Assembly: GCA_000717735.1 (NCBI GenBank)
Contig: JOBE01000057.1
Span: forward strand, 13,004-77,003
Source of the DNA: Streptomyces griseoluteus
Lineage (GTDB): Bacteria; Actinomycetota; Actinomycetes; Streptomycetales; Streptomycetaceae
DNA length: 64,000 bases
Direction: 5' to 3'
Position numbers and translations under genes: made by a program. Positions 55,869-64,000 of the stretch are shown here, in pieces. Below the pieces are notes generated by a model that saw only the letters and a list, made by a program, of their open reading frames with translations, was not told the DNA's origin and searched no databases. The stretch's first letter is position 1, and each line of letters opens with the position of its first letter.

Positions 55869-56202
55869 CTACTCCGGGCAGCCGACCATGCGCGGATTGG
55901 GCGGCTCATGGCCGTCCAGGTGGGCGAGTTCCCACACGCAGGCGTCCAAGGCGCTCCGCAGCGCGTGCAGGGCGTCCCCGAGGTAGAGGGACCATTCGTC
56001 GGTCGGCAGTGGGGCGACGATCTTGGCGAGGAACGACACGGTCGTCCGGTCGTCGGAGATACGGGGCTCAACGGTGTAGGGGGCTCCGGCGACCCAGAGG
56101 CTGATTCGCGCGCAGGTCGGCAAGGTGCTGGATCGCACGGGCGATCTTCAGCTGCGGCCACGTCGAGAACTTGGGCGCCGTGGTCCCTACCTGTTCGTCC
56201 AT
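55869..56202 (-). pseudogene. Hypothetical protein with a frameshift
   Basis: ATG 56202 starts MDEQVGTTAPKFSTWPQLKI and ARAIQHLADLRA; near 56115 the frame must shift to ISLWVAGAPYTVEPRISDDR, LPTDEWSLYLGDALHALRSA and LDACVWELAHLDGHEPPNPR before a stop at 55869. The LHxLRSALDxxxWEL pattern is common in hypothetical actinobacterial proteins. Confidence 0.45.
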
Positions 56203-56245
56203 GCGTACAGACGCTACTCGCGGGCACCGACACGACGCCCCACCT

Positions 56246-56407
56246 TTACCGACCGCCGCAGAATCGACTCCCTCGTGCGAGCGCGTTGAGCCCAGTGCGC
56301 TGTGTCTGGAGGAAGCGCTCGGCGACCTGCAGGAGCCGGCCGTCCGGTGCCTGGGCGAGGCTCCGCTCCACCCTCTCGCGCTTGGATCCTTCTTCGTTGC
56401 ATGTCAT
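56246..56407 (-). CDS. Short ORF 2 bp behind the TetR gene, probably truncated
   Basis: ATG 56407 lies 2 bp after the TetR stop. The 53 residues MTCNEEGSKRERVERSLAQA and PDGRLLQVAERFLQTQRTGL resemble the helical N-terminus of a larger protein that has been cut off at about 56250. Function unknown. Confidence 0.4.
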   Translation of the reverse strand: MTCNEEGSKRERVERSLAQAPDGRLLQVAERFLQTQRTGLNALARGSRFCGGR

Positions 56408-56409
56408 GG

Positions 56410-56982
56410 TCAGCGCGCCAACTCGGCCAGGGCCCGGATGCCTTCGAGTACCTCGGCAGCGGTGGGGGCGCTGGAGGGATCGCTGAGGCACTGGAGCATC
56501 ACACCCGACACGAGCGCCAACTGCACGGCGCCGAGGGTGCGGACGGAGGCGTCCGACACCTCCTCCTCGCGGACGCCGTCCAGGATGGCCGCCATGCCGC
56601 GCCGGCCCTGAGCGGTGCCCCCGGCCAGCGCGCCACGCAGCTCCGGCTGTCGCTGGGCCTGCATGAACAGTTCCACCGAGGCGAGCCAGAGGTCGGGGTG
56701 CGCGCAGAAGTCCTCGATCAGGCTCTCCCAGATGCGCTCGAAGTGTGCTCTGGAGGAGCCGTCGGCGTCGGGGACCAGCGCCCGGCCCATCGCGTCGCCC
56801 CACTCGTCGAGGATCTCGAAGAGTGCCTGGTTGAGCAGCGCCTCGCGTGAGCCGTAGTGGTAGCCGACGGCGGCCGTGCTCACTCCGGCGACCGTGGCGA
56901 TGTCACGCACAGAGGTGCGGTCGTATCCCTTTTCCCGCAGGCAGGCTTTGGCGCCCATGAGGAGGGCTTCGCGGTTTCCCAT
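56410..56982 (-). CDS. TetR-family regulator
   Basis: The 190-residue protein has the TetR HTH at residues about 20-45 (YDRTSVRDIATVAGVSTAAV, GYHYGSREALLNQALFEIL) and a helical ligand domain. ATG 56982 is preferred to upstream GTG/TTG codons because it starts at the conserved GNREALLMGAKACLREKG helix. The divergent carboxylesterase gene starts about 97 bp away, and the palindrome TTGCACGATCGTGCAA between them is the likely operator. It probably represses itself and the esterase (inference). Confidence 0.88.
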   Translation of the reverse strand: MGNREALLMGAKACLREKGYDRTSVRDIATVAGVSTAAVGYHYGSREALLNQALFEILDEWGDAMGRALVPDADGSSRAHFERIWESLIEDFCAHPDLWLASVELFMQAQRQPELRGALAGGTAQGRRGMAAILDGVREEEVSDASVRTLGAVQLALVSGVMLQCLSDPSSAPTAAEVLEGIRALAELAR

Positions 56983-57043
56983 GCTCAGGAGCCTAGCGCC
57001 GGTGTGGCACGAACGCCTCATACGATCGAGTTAGACAAACGTA

Positions 57044-57059
57044 TTGCACGATCGTGCAA
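57044..57059. promoter_or_regulatory. TetR operator palindrome
   Basis: TTGCACGATCGTGCAA is a perfect 16-bp palindrome 21 bp before the esterase ATG and 62 bp from the regulator start. A near twin stands alone at 35616-35633. Confidence 0.75.
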
Positions 57060-57079
57060 ACCTGCGTAGCGTTCGGGCC

Positions 57080-58663
57080 ATGAGACACACCAGGAACGTT
57101 TCCAAGGGGTTCGTCGCCGCCGCACTCACGATGGGTACGCTGGGCATGGGCCTGGTTATTGGCGTCGGGTCGGCCACCCCCACGCGAGCAGCAACAGGCA
57201 GCGCCGCCGGCACGGTCGTCGGCACCACCGGCGGCGCCGTGCGTGGCACCGCCGACAGTGACGGCCTGCGCAGCTTCCAGGGCATCCCGTACGCCGCCCC
57301 GCCGGTGGGGGGCCTGCGCTGGGCCTCGCCGCAGCCCGCCGCCGCCTGGACCGGGGTGCGTGAGGCGACCGCGCCCGGATCCCCCTGCGCGCAGCCGGAG
57401 GGGCTGCCCATCGGGGTCCCCAGCGAGGCCGAGGACTGCCTGTACCTGAACGTCACCACCCCCGCACAGCAGACCGGCAAACGGCCGGTGATCGTGTGGA
57501 TCCACGGCGGCAGCCTGATGTTCGGCAGCGGCGACCTCTACGGCCCCGCGCGGCTGGCCGCGGAGGGAGCCGTCGTCGTGTCGGTCAACTACCGGCTCGG
57601 CGTCATGGGCTTCCTGTCCGACCCGGCGCTCAAGACCTCCGGCGGTCTCGGCCTGGAGGACCAGCAGGCCGCGCTGCGCTGGGTCCGCGCCAACGCGGGC
57701 GCCTTCGGGGGTGATCCGGGCAACGTGACGATCATGGGTGAGTCCGGCGGCGGGTACAGCGTCTGCGGCCACCTCGCCTCGCCGAAGTCGGCCGGCCTGT
57801 TCGACCGCGCCATCGTGCAGAGCGCGCCCTGCGCCACGGGCGGCTCCCGCACCCGGGAGGAAGCCGAGGGCGAGGCCAGGGCCACGCTCGCCAAACTCAA
57901 GGAGCTGAAGTCCCAGGAGGGCAAGGACTGCAATGATGCGGAGTCCTGCCTGCGCGGCACGGACGCGGCCACGCTGATGAAGGCGTACGGGACCTGGAAC
58001 GAGCCCCGCCCGATCGCCGGTACGGACCTCATGCCGCTGGCCCCGGCCGAGGCGCTGCGCACGGGCAGGTTCAACCGCGTCCCGGTCCTCATCGGGGTCA
58101 ACCACGACGAGGAGCGCGGCCGGATCCTCGGCCAGGAGCTGACGGGCGACCCCATGCCGTCCGAGGCGTACGAGCGCGAAATCCGCAAGGAGTTCGGTAC
58201 CCGGGCCGACGCGGTACTGGCCCGCTACCCGCTGAGCCGCTTCAGCTCCGCCGGCGAGGCCCTGGCAACGGTCCTGACCGACCGCACCTGGTCGGTTCCG
58301 ACGCTGGACACCGCCCGGCTGCTCTCACGGTGGACTCCGACCCGGATGTACGAGTTCAGCGAGCGCGAGACGCCCTCATGGGCAGGCGACCCGAAGCTCA
58401 GCTTCGAGCTCCGCGCCTCGCACATGTCGGAGCTGTCCTACCTCTTCGACCTCAAGCTGCCCCTGTTCGAGAAGCTGACCGAGAAACAGGAACGCCTCAG
58501 CAAGCGGATGACGGACACCTGGGTGGACTTCGCCGAGTCCGGGAAGACGGAATGGCCGAGCTTCCGCAGCGGCGGCTACGTCCAGTCGCTGACCTCGGGA
58601 CCGTGGAAGCGCACGGAGTTCGCCAAGGACCACAGCCATGCGTTCTGGAAGAACCTCCGCTGA
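57080..58663 (+). CDS. Secreted type-B carboxylesterase
   Basis: The 527-residue protein has a signal peptide ending near TPTRA-A, then the carboxylesterase type-B fold: LRSFQGIPYAAPPVGGLRW, the EDCLYLNV motif and the oxyanion loop VIVWIHGGSLMFGSG. The nucleophile is Ser222 in MGESGGGYS. The acid is in GVNHDEERGR and the His in RASHMSELSYLF. It hydrolyses ester substrates outside the cell. ATG 57080 is used; an in-frame TTG at 57044 lies inside the operator. Probably controlled by the divergent TetR regulator. Confidence 0.92.
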   Translation: MRHTRNVSKGFVAAALTMGTLGMGLVIGVGSATPTRAATGSAAGTVVGTTGGAVRGTADSDGLRSFQGIPYAAPPVGGLRWASPQPAAAWTGVREATAPGSPCAQPEGLPIGVPSEAEDCLYLNVTTPAQQTGKRPVIVWIHGGSLMFGSGDLYGPARLAAEGAVVVSVNYRLGVMGFLSDPALKTSGGLGLEDQQAALRWVRANAGAFGGDPGNVTIMGESGGGYSVCGHLASPKSAGLFDRAIVQSAPCATGGSRTREEAEGEARATLAKLKELKSQEGKDCNDAESCLRGTDAATLMKAYGTWNEPRPIAGTDLMPLAPAEALRTGRFNRVPVLIGVNHDEERGRILGQELTGDPMPSEAYEREIRKEFGTRADAVLARYPLSRFSSAGEALATVLTDRTWSVPTLDTARLLSRWTPTRMYEFSERETPSWAGDPKLSFELRASHMSELSYLFDLKLPLFEKLTEKQERLSKRMTDTWVDFAESGKTEWPSFRSGGYVQSLTSGPWKRTEFAKDHSHAFWKNLR

Positions 58664-58844
58664 CGCCAAGCGCCGTCCCGCCGACCGAGGCGCCTGGGGC
58701 GCCGGGCGGCACCCGACTCGTGCGATCACGTGCCAGCCAGGGCGGCGAACAGCGGTCAACACGGGGGTTCCGCAGGCCCCGGAACTCAGCTCTGCAGCGG
58801 ACGTTTTCGCAGTTCACCAGGGGGTCAGGCGCCCGAGCGCCGAG

Positions 58845-59655
58845 TGAGCTCTTTCAGAGTGGCCACTGATCGAGTGACCCGGACCGGATCGGGATGAGGA
58901 CCGCAACGCACAAGGCTCCCGCACCGCTGAGAGAGGTGTTGGAAGTCTCAAGCCAACGGCACAGGAGCCCTGTTGGTTCCCATCCTGCCGCACTCGACCT
59001 GCCTCATGCTCTGGTCGAGTGGGTGTCCATTCTCATCGTCACCCGTGAGGAAGGCCGACGCTGCAAGCTGCCGCCCCACCAGCGTGCGCTCGTCGGCCTG
59101 GTCTACCTTCGTCGGCCCGACACGCTCGCGCAGATCGCCGCCGGCTTCGGCATGTCCGTCGGCACCGCCCACGCCTACGTCAAAGCCGTCGTCCAGCACC
59201 TGTCCGGCCGGGCACCCGGCCTTCTGCGTGTCCTGCGCGAGACGGATCCTGATTACGTCCTGCTCGACGGCACCCTCGCCGAGTGCGACCGCGTCGGCGA
59301 CAGCCGGGCCGACTTCTCCCAGAAGCACCGCCGTCACGGCGTGAACGTACAGGTCGTAGCCGAACCCTCGGGCAACCTGCTGTGGATCTCGCCCGCGCTG
59401 CCCGGCCGTACCCATGACCTGACAGCGGCCCGCACCCACCGCATCATCCGGATCTGCGAACGCCAGGGCGTTCCGATCCTCGCCGACCGCGCCTACATCG
59501 GTGCCGGCTCCTGGGTGACCACACCCATCAGACGGCTCCCGAACCGGGGCCTCACCACAACCCAGCGGACGGTCAACCGGGCCCTGTCAGCAACACGGGC
59601 ACCGGTCGAACGAAGCATCGCGCGACTCAAGTCCTGGAGGATCCTCCGCAAAGCC
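58845..59655 (+). mobile_element. IS5-related (ISL2-like) element, copy B, 3' truncated
   Basis: The left end TGAGCTCTTTCAGAGTGGCC matches copy A at 52560, and the first 130 bp are closely similar. The right end is missing: homology stops near 59650, before the transposase C-terminus. Confidence 0.7.
58971..59655 (+). pseudogene. IS5-related DDE_Tnp_4 transposase, frameshifted start and lost C-terminus
   Basis: The protein is closely similar to copy A ([60 protein letters not shown]) and keeps the [17 protein letters not shown] motif. The TTG start has lost one C compared with copy A, putting it out of frame, and the last 20 or so residues are missing. Confidence 0.7.
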
Positions 59656-59785
59656 CGCTGCAGCTATAGGTGCCAGCAGAAGGCGAGTGGCCGTGACAGG
59701 CACCCCGCAGCGACGGCCGCCGCAACGTACCGCGGCGAACGCGACGGACCGGTAGGGCCAGGAAGGAATCAGACCGGCCTCCTGC

Positions 59786-60190
59786 CTACGACTCCAGGTC
59801 AAGACGCACAAGCGCGCCAATCTCCACGAGCTGGTCCGGCAGCGCCAGATCGGAAATGCCCATGACCGTGCTGGTGGGCCGGTGTTCTCCGAAGTACTCG
59901 GCGTGCAGGCGTGCCGTCGTATCGAAGTTCTCCCGCAGATTCCTCACCAGCACCGTGGTCTCCACTATCTGGCTACGCGCGGCTCCGAACTGCTTCAGCA
60001 CCCGGTCCAGGTTCCCCAGCGTGGTGCGGACCTGCAGTTCGAAGTCGTCTGCGCCCACAAAGTCGCCGTGATGGTCGTGGGAAAGCTGCCCGGACACGTA
60101 GACCGTGTCACCGACCTGAATGGCCTGGCTGTACCCGTACAACGACTCCCACGACATACCAAAACCAAATTCCTTCGCCTGAGAACTCAC
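59786..60190 (-). CDS. RidA/YjgF-family protein
   Basis: The 134-residue protein has the Rid fold: [60 protein letters not shown] and the tail [20 protein letters not shown]. Classic RidA deaminases have an Arg before VEI (ARVEIE) that binds the imine carboxylate; here it is Gln-Leu, so this is likely one of the Rid subgroups without 2-iminobutanoate deaminase activity. Intact gene. Confidence 0.85.
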   Translation of the reverse strand: MSSQAKEFGFGMSWESLYGYSQAIQVGDTVYVSGQLSHDHHGDFVGADDFELQVRTTLGNLDRVLKQFGAARSQIVETTVLVRNLRENFDTTARLHAEYFGEHRPTSTVMGISDLALPDQLVEIGALVRLDLES

Positions 60191-60309
60191 GACTCACTCC
60201 CTTAAAATAGTGCGCGGGGGCGCCGCTCACAGATAAGCCCCTTGGTCGAAGAAGTTACAGGTCCGCACGAACAACGCTTGTCTCACAGCGAAGTCGTACT
60301 GTTCTCTGC

Positions 60310-60438
60310 GTGCACAAAACTGGCCGCACCGCATTTGATCTGCTGGGTGCGTGGGTCGGCAAGCAACGGACCCGGGCCACGACGCTGACGCCGGAGCGAA
60401 TCGAGCAGCTCTTCGCCATTGGGATGAGGCAGGCGTGG
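60310..60438 (+). pseudogene. Helicase-associated-domain fragment
   Basis: GTG 60310 starts HKTGRTAFDLLGAWVGKQRT and RATTLTPERIEQLFAIGM, the short helicase-associated repeat found at the C-terminus of the telomere-linked helicases of Streptomyces. After GMRQAW the frame runs into unrelated sequence. It may come from the same gene type as the stub at 52222. Confidence 0.5.
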
Positions 60439-60721
60439 TCGTCGCCGTGGTCATGGCGCTCACGACCGGCTCCCTCCTCGGCCCCTGCGCTCGTGGCAGC
60501 GCCTCGGGGACCGGACTCGCAGCCGTCCTGATCAACGTGATCAGCTCTTCGCTGTCACGAGCCGACTAGTCCAACTTTGATGGCAATCGGTCCAGGTTTA
60601 CTGTCACCGGACACCACTCACCACGGGGCGCGAGGGAACAGGACGGCGGTGAACGGATGCCCGGCCCGAGGGGGCGGTGGGATGCCGACCCTGTCCCCGG
60701 CCTCTCCTTACTTCCGCCCCA
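60439..60721. other. No recognised gene
   Basis: Relic sequence between the helicase fragment and the integrase tail. Confidence 0.4.
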
Positions 60722-60841
60722 ATGCTGCTGGCCCGCGCCCGGCACGCCTCGGTCCGCTCCCTGGAGTGGTACGCCCGCCCCGGCGTCGACGCGGTCGCCC
60801 GGCACGTCGCCGAAGGCCCGGCCGCCCGCCGCCGGGGCTGA
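60722..60841 (+). pseudogene. Tyrosine recombinase/integrase C-terminal tail
   Basis: The frame MLLARARHASVRSLEWYARP and GVDAVARHVAEGPAARRRG is the typical end of a Streptomyces phage-type integrase, with Tyr in SLEWYARP as the probable catalytic residue. The rest of the integrase is absent. Confidence 0.6.
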
Positions 60842-60861
60842 ACCGCCGAACCGCACCGCAG

Positions 60862-60906
60862 AACAGCGAGAGGACCCCGGCACCTGGCCGGGGTCCTCTC
60901 GCTGTT
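60862..60906. terminator. Bidirectional terminator hairpin
   Basis: A perfect 20-bp stem (starting AACAGCGAGAGGACCCC) with a 5-nt loop lies between the integrase tail and the SulP stop. TT flanks the right side. Confidence 0.8.
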
Positions 60907-60917
60907 CGCGTGCCGTG

Positions 60918-62429
60918 TCAGTGGCTGCCGGCGAGTTCGCCGGTGAGCTTGCCGTGGAGGTCGGCGCTCGGGTCGTTCAGCCCGGTGATCTCGACGGTCT
61001 TGCCGCGCTGGGCGTACTTGGTCTCGATCGCGTCCAAGGCGGCCACCGACGAGGCGTCCCAGATGTGTGCGGCGGACAGGTCGATGATGACCTTGTCGGG
61101 GTCGGTCGCGTAGTTGAACTGGCCCACCAGGTCGTTGGAGGAGGCGAAGAACAGCTCGCCGGTGACCTGGTAGACCACCGTCTTGCCGTCGGTATCGACC
61201 ACGGCGGTGACCTCGGCGAGGTGGGCCACACGCTTGGCGAAGACGACCATGGCGGTGATCGAGCCCACGACCACACCGATGGCGAGGTTGTGGGTGGCGA
61301 CCACGCAGACGACGGTGATCACCATGACGGCGATCTCCCCGGCAGGCATCCGCCGAAGCGTCTTGGGGGTGATGGAGTGCCAGTCGAAGGTCGCGAACGA
61401 CACCATGATCATGACGGCGACCAGGGCGGCCATGGGGATGTCGGAGACGACCGGGCCGAAGACGATGCACAGCACCATCAGGAAGGCACCGGCGAGGAAG
61501 GTGGACAGGCGGGTGCGGGCGCCGGAGACCTTCACGTTGATCATCGTCTGGCCGATCATGGCGCAGCCGCCCATGCCGCCAAAGAAGCCCGTGACGATGT
61601 TGGCGATGCCCTGCCCGATGGACTCGCGGGTCTTGTTGGAGTGGGTGTCGGTGATGTCGTCGACGAGCTTCGCGGTCATGAGGGACTCCATCAGGCCGAC
61701 CAGTGCCATGGCGAAGGCGTACGGGGCGATGGTGGTCAGCGTGTCGAGGGTGAAGGGCACGTCGGGCAGGCCGGGGACCGGCAGGGAGGAGGGGAGGGCG
61801 CCCTTGTCGCCGACGGTCGGCACCGCGATGGCCGCGCCGACGGTGATCACGGTCAGGATCACGATGGAGACCAGTGGCGCCGGGATCACGGTGGTGACCT
61901 TCGGGAAGAACACCATCAGCGCCAGGCCGCCGACGATCAGGGGATACACGGCCCACGGAACGTCGCGCATCTCGGGGACCTGGGCCATGAAGATCAGGAT
62001 CGCGAGCGCGTTGACGAAGCCGACCATCACCGAGCGGGGGATGAACCGCATCAGCCTCGCCACCCCGACCGCGCCCAGGACGACCTGGAAGACGCCGGCC
62101 AGGATGACGGCGGCGATCAGGTAGCCGAGACCGTGCTCGCGGTTCAGCGGGGCGATGACGAGGGCGATGGCGCCGGTCGCGGCGGAGATCATCGCACGGC
62201 GGCCGCCGACGATCGAGATGACAACGGCCATCGTGAAGGAGGCGAACAGCCCGATCGCGGGGTCGACACCGGCGATGATCGAGAACGAGATCGCCTCGGG
62301 GATCAGCGCCAAGGCGACGACCAGGCCCGCGAGGACCTCGGTGCGCCAGACCTTCGGGTCGGAGATCCAGTCGGGCTTCAGGCCGCGCAGACGCGCGGTC
62401 GGGTACACAGCAGTGGCAGCAGAAGACAA
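60918..62429 (-). CDS. SulP-family anion transporter with STAS domain
   Basis: The 503-residue membrane protein begins with the SulP signature region (WRTEVLAGLVVALALIPEAI, SFSIIAGVDPAIGLFASF), has 10-12 hydrophobic helices to about residue 400, and ends in a STAS domain with VIIDLSAAHIWDASSVAALD. SulP proteins carry sulfate, bicarbonate or other anions by proton or sodium symport. The ATG at 62429 fits the family start. The divergent MerR-type gene and its operator suggest regulated expression. Confidence 0.92.
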   Translation of the reverse strand: MSSAATAVYPTARLRGLKPDWISDPKVWRTEVLAGLVVALALIPEAISFSIIAGVDPAIGLFASFTMAVVISIVGGRRAMISAATGAIALVIAPLNREHGLGYLIAAVILAGVFQVVLGAVGVARLMRFIPRSVMVGFVNALAILIFMAQVPEMRDVPWAVYPLIVGGLALMVFFPKVTTVIPAPLVSIVILTVITVGAAIAVPTVGDKGALPSSLPVPGLPDVPFTLDTLTTIAPYAFAMALVGLMESLMTAKLVDDITDTHSNKTRESIGQGIANIVTGFFGGMGGCAMIGQTMINVKVSGARTRLSTFLAGAFLMVLCIVFGPVVSDIPMAALVAVMIMVSFATFDWHSITPKTLRRMPAGEIAVMVITVVCVVATHNLAIGVVVGSITAMVVFAKRVAHLAEVTAVVDTDGKTVVYQVTGELFFASSNDLVGQFNYATDPDKVIIDLSAAHIWDASSVAALDAIETKYAQRGKTVEITGLNDPSADLHGKLTGELAGSH

Positions 62430-62751
62430 GGGAGAGAGAACCTGTCGTGCTCGGGCACACCCCTACGGCAGGCCGAGGCGTGCGGAAGGACGCGCAGGGG
62501 CCGGGCCGGCACCCCGCGGGCGGCCCCGTGAAGTGCGGAGCCGGAAGTCGAGGACGGACGGGTCGGGGCCTGCGCAAGAGCGCGGCCTTACCTCACGTCC
62601 GAGGGCGAAGCCTCACGGCGGGCAGGCGGCGCCGGGCGTCATGGGCTCGCCGCACGCTTCTCCCCTGCAGGAATCGGATCTTCGCCAGGGGCACCATCGC
62701 CCCCGACACGGCAACGGCCGGGCAGCGACACGCCACCCTCACCACCAGCAA
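62430..62751. other. Promoter region between SulP and MerR genes
   Basis: The 320-bp spacer has no gene; the MerR-type dyad lies at its right edge. Confidence 0.5.
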
Positions 62752-62775
62752 CTCTACCCTTACGTTAGAGTAGAG
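62752..62775. promoter_or_regulatory. MerR-type dyad operator
   Basis: CTCTAC and GTAGAG are inverted arms of a 24-bp dyad (10 of 12 positions paired) with centre TTACGTTA. It ends 7 bp before the MerR gene ATG, so the transcript may have almost no leader. Confidence 0.65.
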
Positions 62776-62782
62776 ATCGGCG

Positions 62783-63235
62783 ATGCCCGCCCGGGCCGAG
62801 AACGCCGACGACGAGAAGGGCCAGAGGATCACGGGCGTGGATGGCAAGCACATGCAGATCGGCGAGCTCGCCGCGCGTACGGAGCTGTCCCTGCGCACCA
62901 TCCGGCACTACGAGGAGACCGGCCTGGTCGTCCCGTCCGCCCGCTCGCAGGGCGGCTTCCGTCTCTACACCGAAGCCGACGTCGCCCGGCTCATGGTCAT
63001 CCGCCGCATGAAGCCCCTCGGCTTCACCCTGGACCAGATGCGCGACCTGCTGGAAGCCACCGACCGCCTCGACGCCGGCACCGGCCTCGATACCGACGAG
63101 CACGGAGCCCTCCTGGAACGCGTACGGACCTACCAGCAGGCCGCCGCCGAGCAGGTGGAGAAGCTGCGGGTCCAGCTGGCCCGGGCCGAGGACTTCGCCG
63201 CCACCCTGGGCGCCCGCCTGGACGCCCGAGCCTAG
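62783..63235 (+). CDS. MerR-family regulator
   Basis: The 150-residue protein has a MerR HTH (MQIGELAARTELSLRTIRHY, EETGLVVPSARSQGGFRLY), the DVARLMVIRRMKPLGFTLDQ helix and a C-terminal coiled-coil (LLERVRTYQQAAAEQVEKLR). It lacks metal-binding cysteines, so a small-molecule or anion signal is likelier. ATG 62783 is very close to the operator; ATG 62853 (MQIGEL) is a plausible alternative start that fits the family better. Divergent from SulP, which it probably controls (inference). Confidence 0.85.
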   Translation: MPARAENADDEKGQRITGVDGKHMQIGELAARTELSLRTIRHYEETGLVVPSARSQGGFRLYTEADVARLMVIRRMKPLGFTLDQMRDLLEATDRLDAGTGLDTDEHGALLERVRTYQQAAAEQVEKLRVQLARAEDFAATLGARLDARA

Positions 63236-63529
63236 AACCGGGCATCGTCTCCCGGCCGCTACCGCCTCGTCCTGCGGGCGGCGCGGACCGGGCATGCCGC
63301 GGCGACGCGATCCCGCTGCGTCCCAGCGACGTCGACCAGATCATCAAGCGGTCAATGATCCGGGCCGAGACCCACCCGGCCGGCTCATACAGCGACGCCC
63401 TGGCCGACGAAGCCGCCGCCGGGACCAAGGCCGTCGTGCTGCACTTTGCCCAAGCCGCCAGGCCCCGGTTCAGCGTCAGGCGCGGCCCGTGGTGGCTACG
63501 GCCGCGCGGAACTCCTGAATCATCAAGGC
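63236..63529. other. Unassigned coding-like fragment
   Basis: The plus strand reads SDVDQIIKRSMIRAETHPAG and DALADEAAAGTKAVVLHFAQ at 63320-63460, in a frame with no start and no recognised family. Confidence 0.3.
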
Positions 63530-63790
63530 CACAGAAGCCTCGCTGGATGGGGGCAGGGCCCGGCTCGCCCCACACCTTGTGCAGCGCGGCGCGCATCCGC
63601 TCGTTCATGGCGTCGTTCAGGACAGCCCGGTGTCCCTCGGGCACCTCGCGCACGTCCTGGACGACGACCACGGTGCCGTGGCGGGTGCCGATCATCCCGA
63701 TCGCGGTCACCTTCCAGCCGAGCTGCCGGGCCGCTTCACGCATCGCGGCCCGGATCAGTTCCACCCCGCCCAATCCGACGGCCTCCTCGT
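63530..63790 (-). pseudogene. Hypothetical protein fragment
   Basis: The minus strand encodes GGVELIRAAMREAARQLGWK, GTVVVVQDVREVPEGHRAVL and NDAMNERMRAALHKVWGEP, which looks coding. The N-terminal part is in other frames (to about 63905), so the gene is frameshifted or truncated. No family recognised. Confidence 0.35.
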
Positions 63791-63904
63791 CACCCAGGCA
63801 CCTGGTACGAGCCCCCGAATCCGCCGGCGCCTTCCGGACAGCTGCGGCGCAGCAGGGGCACGAGGGCTTCGGCCATGGCGGTGCAGCGCGCGTCCTTCGC
63901 GTAA

Positions 63905-64000
63905 GGGCTGTCCCGCAATAAGGCCGTGAGCTGGGAGGTTGGCTGGCGGTACTGTCGGCCGATGGAGTCTGAGAAGTCGAACGGGTGCCCGCTTCATGGG
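63905..64000 (+). mobile_element. Left end of an IS427-like element leaving the window
   Basis: GGGCTGTCCCGC preceded by TAA (63902-63904) matches, inverted, the end at 26568-26582. An ATG at 63962 (MESEKSNGCPLHG) could start its transposase beyond the window. Confidence 0.4.

Noticed and set aside
60657..62531. 624-codon plus-strand frame opposite the SulP gene
   Set aside because: Extremely His/Asp/Gly-rich shadow of the transporter gene; the SulP frame has clear membrane and STAS motifs.
1..64000. CRISPR array
   Set aside because: No set of short identical repeats with regular unique spacers was found in the window.

Overview
The window has very high GC, codon use with G or C in third positions, and a gene set typical of Streptomyces or a close actinomycete: a spore-former-type Rhs toxin, an SRAP protein, DUF6207, many GTG/TTG starts and secreted hydrolases. 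It is a decayed accessory region. Insertion-sequence fragments of the IS3, IS5 (IS427 and ISL2-like groups), IS21, IS30, IS110, IS630, IS701 and Tn3 types sit beside a TnpB gene and a relic group II intron, and many genes are truncated, frameshifted or split. Two fragments of the helicase type carried near the ends of linear Streptomyces replicons (52.2 and 60.3 kb) suggest a chromosome arm or a linear plasmid; this is inference.

Layout. 0-7.9 kb: a large secreted Rhs/YD-repeat toxin with a Hint autoprotease and a C-terminal nucleic-acid deaminase, followed by a SUKH-like immunity gene. 7.9-14.9 kb: an NTPase gene lacking its P-loop, cut in two by a 4,552-bp element (9157-13708) with 16-bp inverted repeats starting TGT and a 5-bp target duplication. 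The element has no transposase; it carries a small helical protein and an NB-ARC/14-WD40 STAND protein that share a GNTFNGP motif, and it looks like a mobile NLR-type defence cassette. 15-26 kb: a tRNA-like relic, an SRAP gene, an IS427-group element, two envelope proteins, a TnpB with a changed RuvC-III motif, an ArsR regulator with its operator beside an Old Yellow Enzyme, a 56-bp perfect palindrome and a VOC protein. 26-33 kb: an IS30 interrupted by an IS21, then a LuxR-type regulator whose halves lie on opposite strands. 33-43 kb: small orphan genes of immunity type (DUF4279, SMI1/KNR4, DUF5713, ankyrin/HEAT) among IS remnants, a relic group II intron and a hydrolase. 43-54 kb: a secreted S33 peptidase, a broken DNA ligase, several IS remnants, an intact IS427-group element inserted at the stop codon of a MOSC gene, and a helicase stub. 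54-64 kb: an IS110 relic, a TetR/carboxylesterase pair around a palindromic operator, a RidA-like protein, an integrase tail, and a divergent SulP transporter/MerR pair.

Functional pairings supported by the sequence are toxin with immunity protein, small protein with NLR (ATGA overlap and shared motif), ArsR with OYE, TetR with esterase, and MerR with SulP. Most of the rest is debris of repeated insertion, deletion and at least one inversion.
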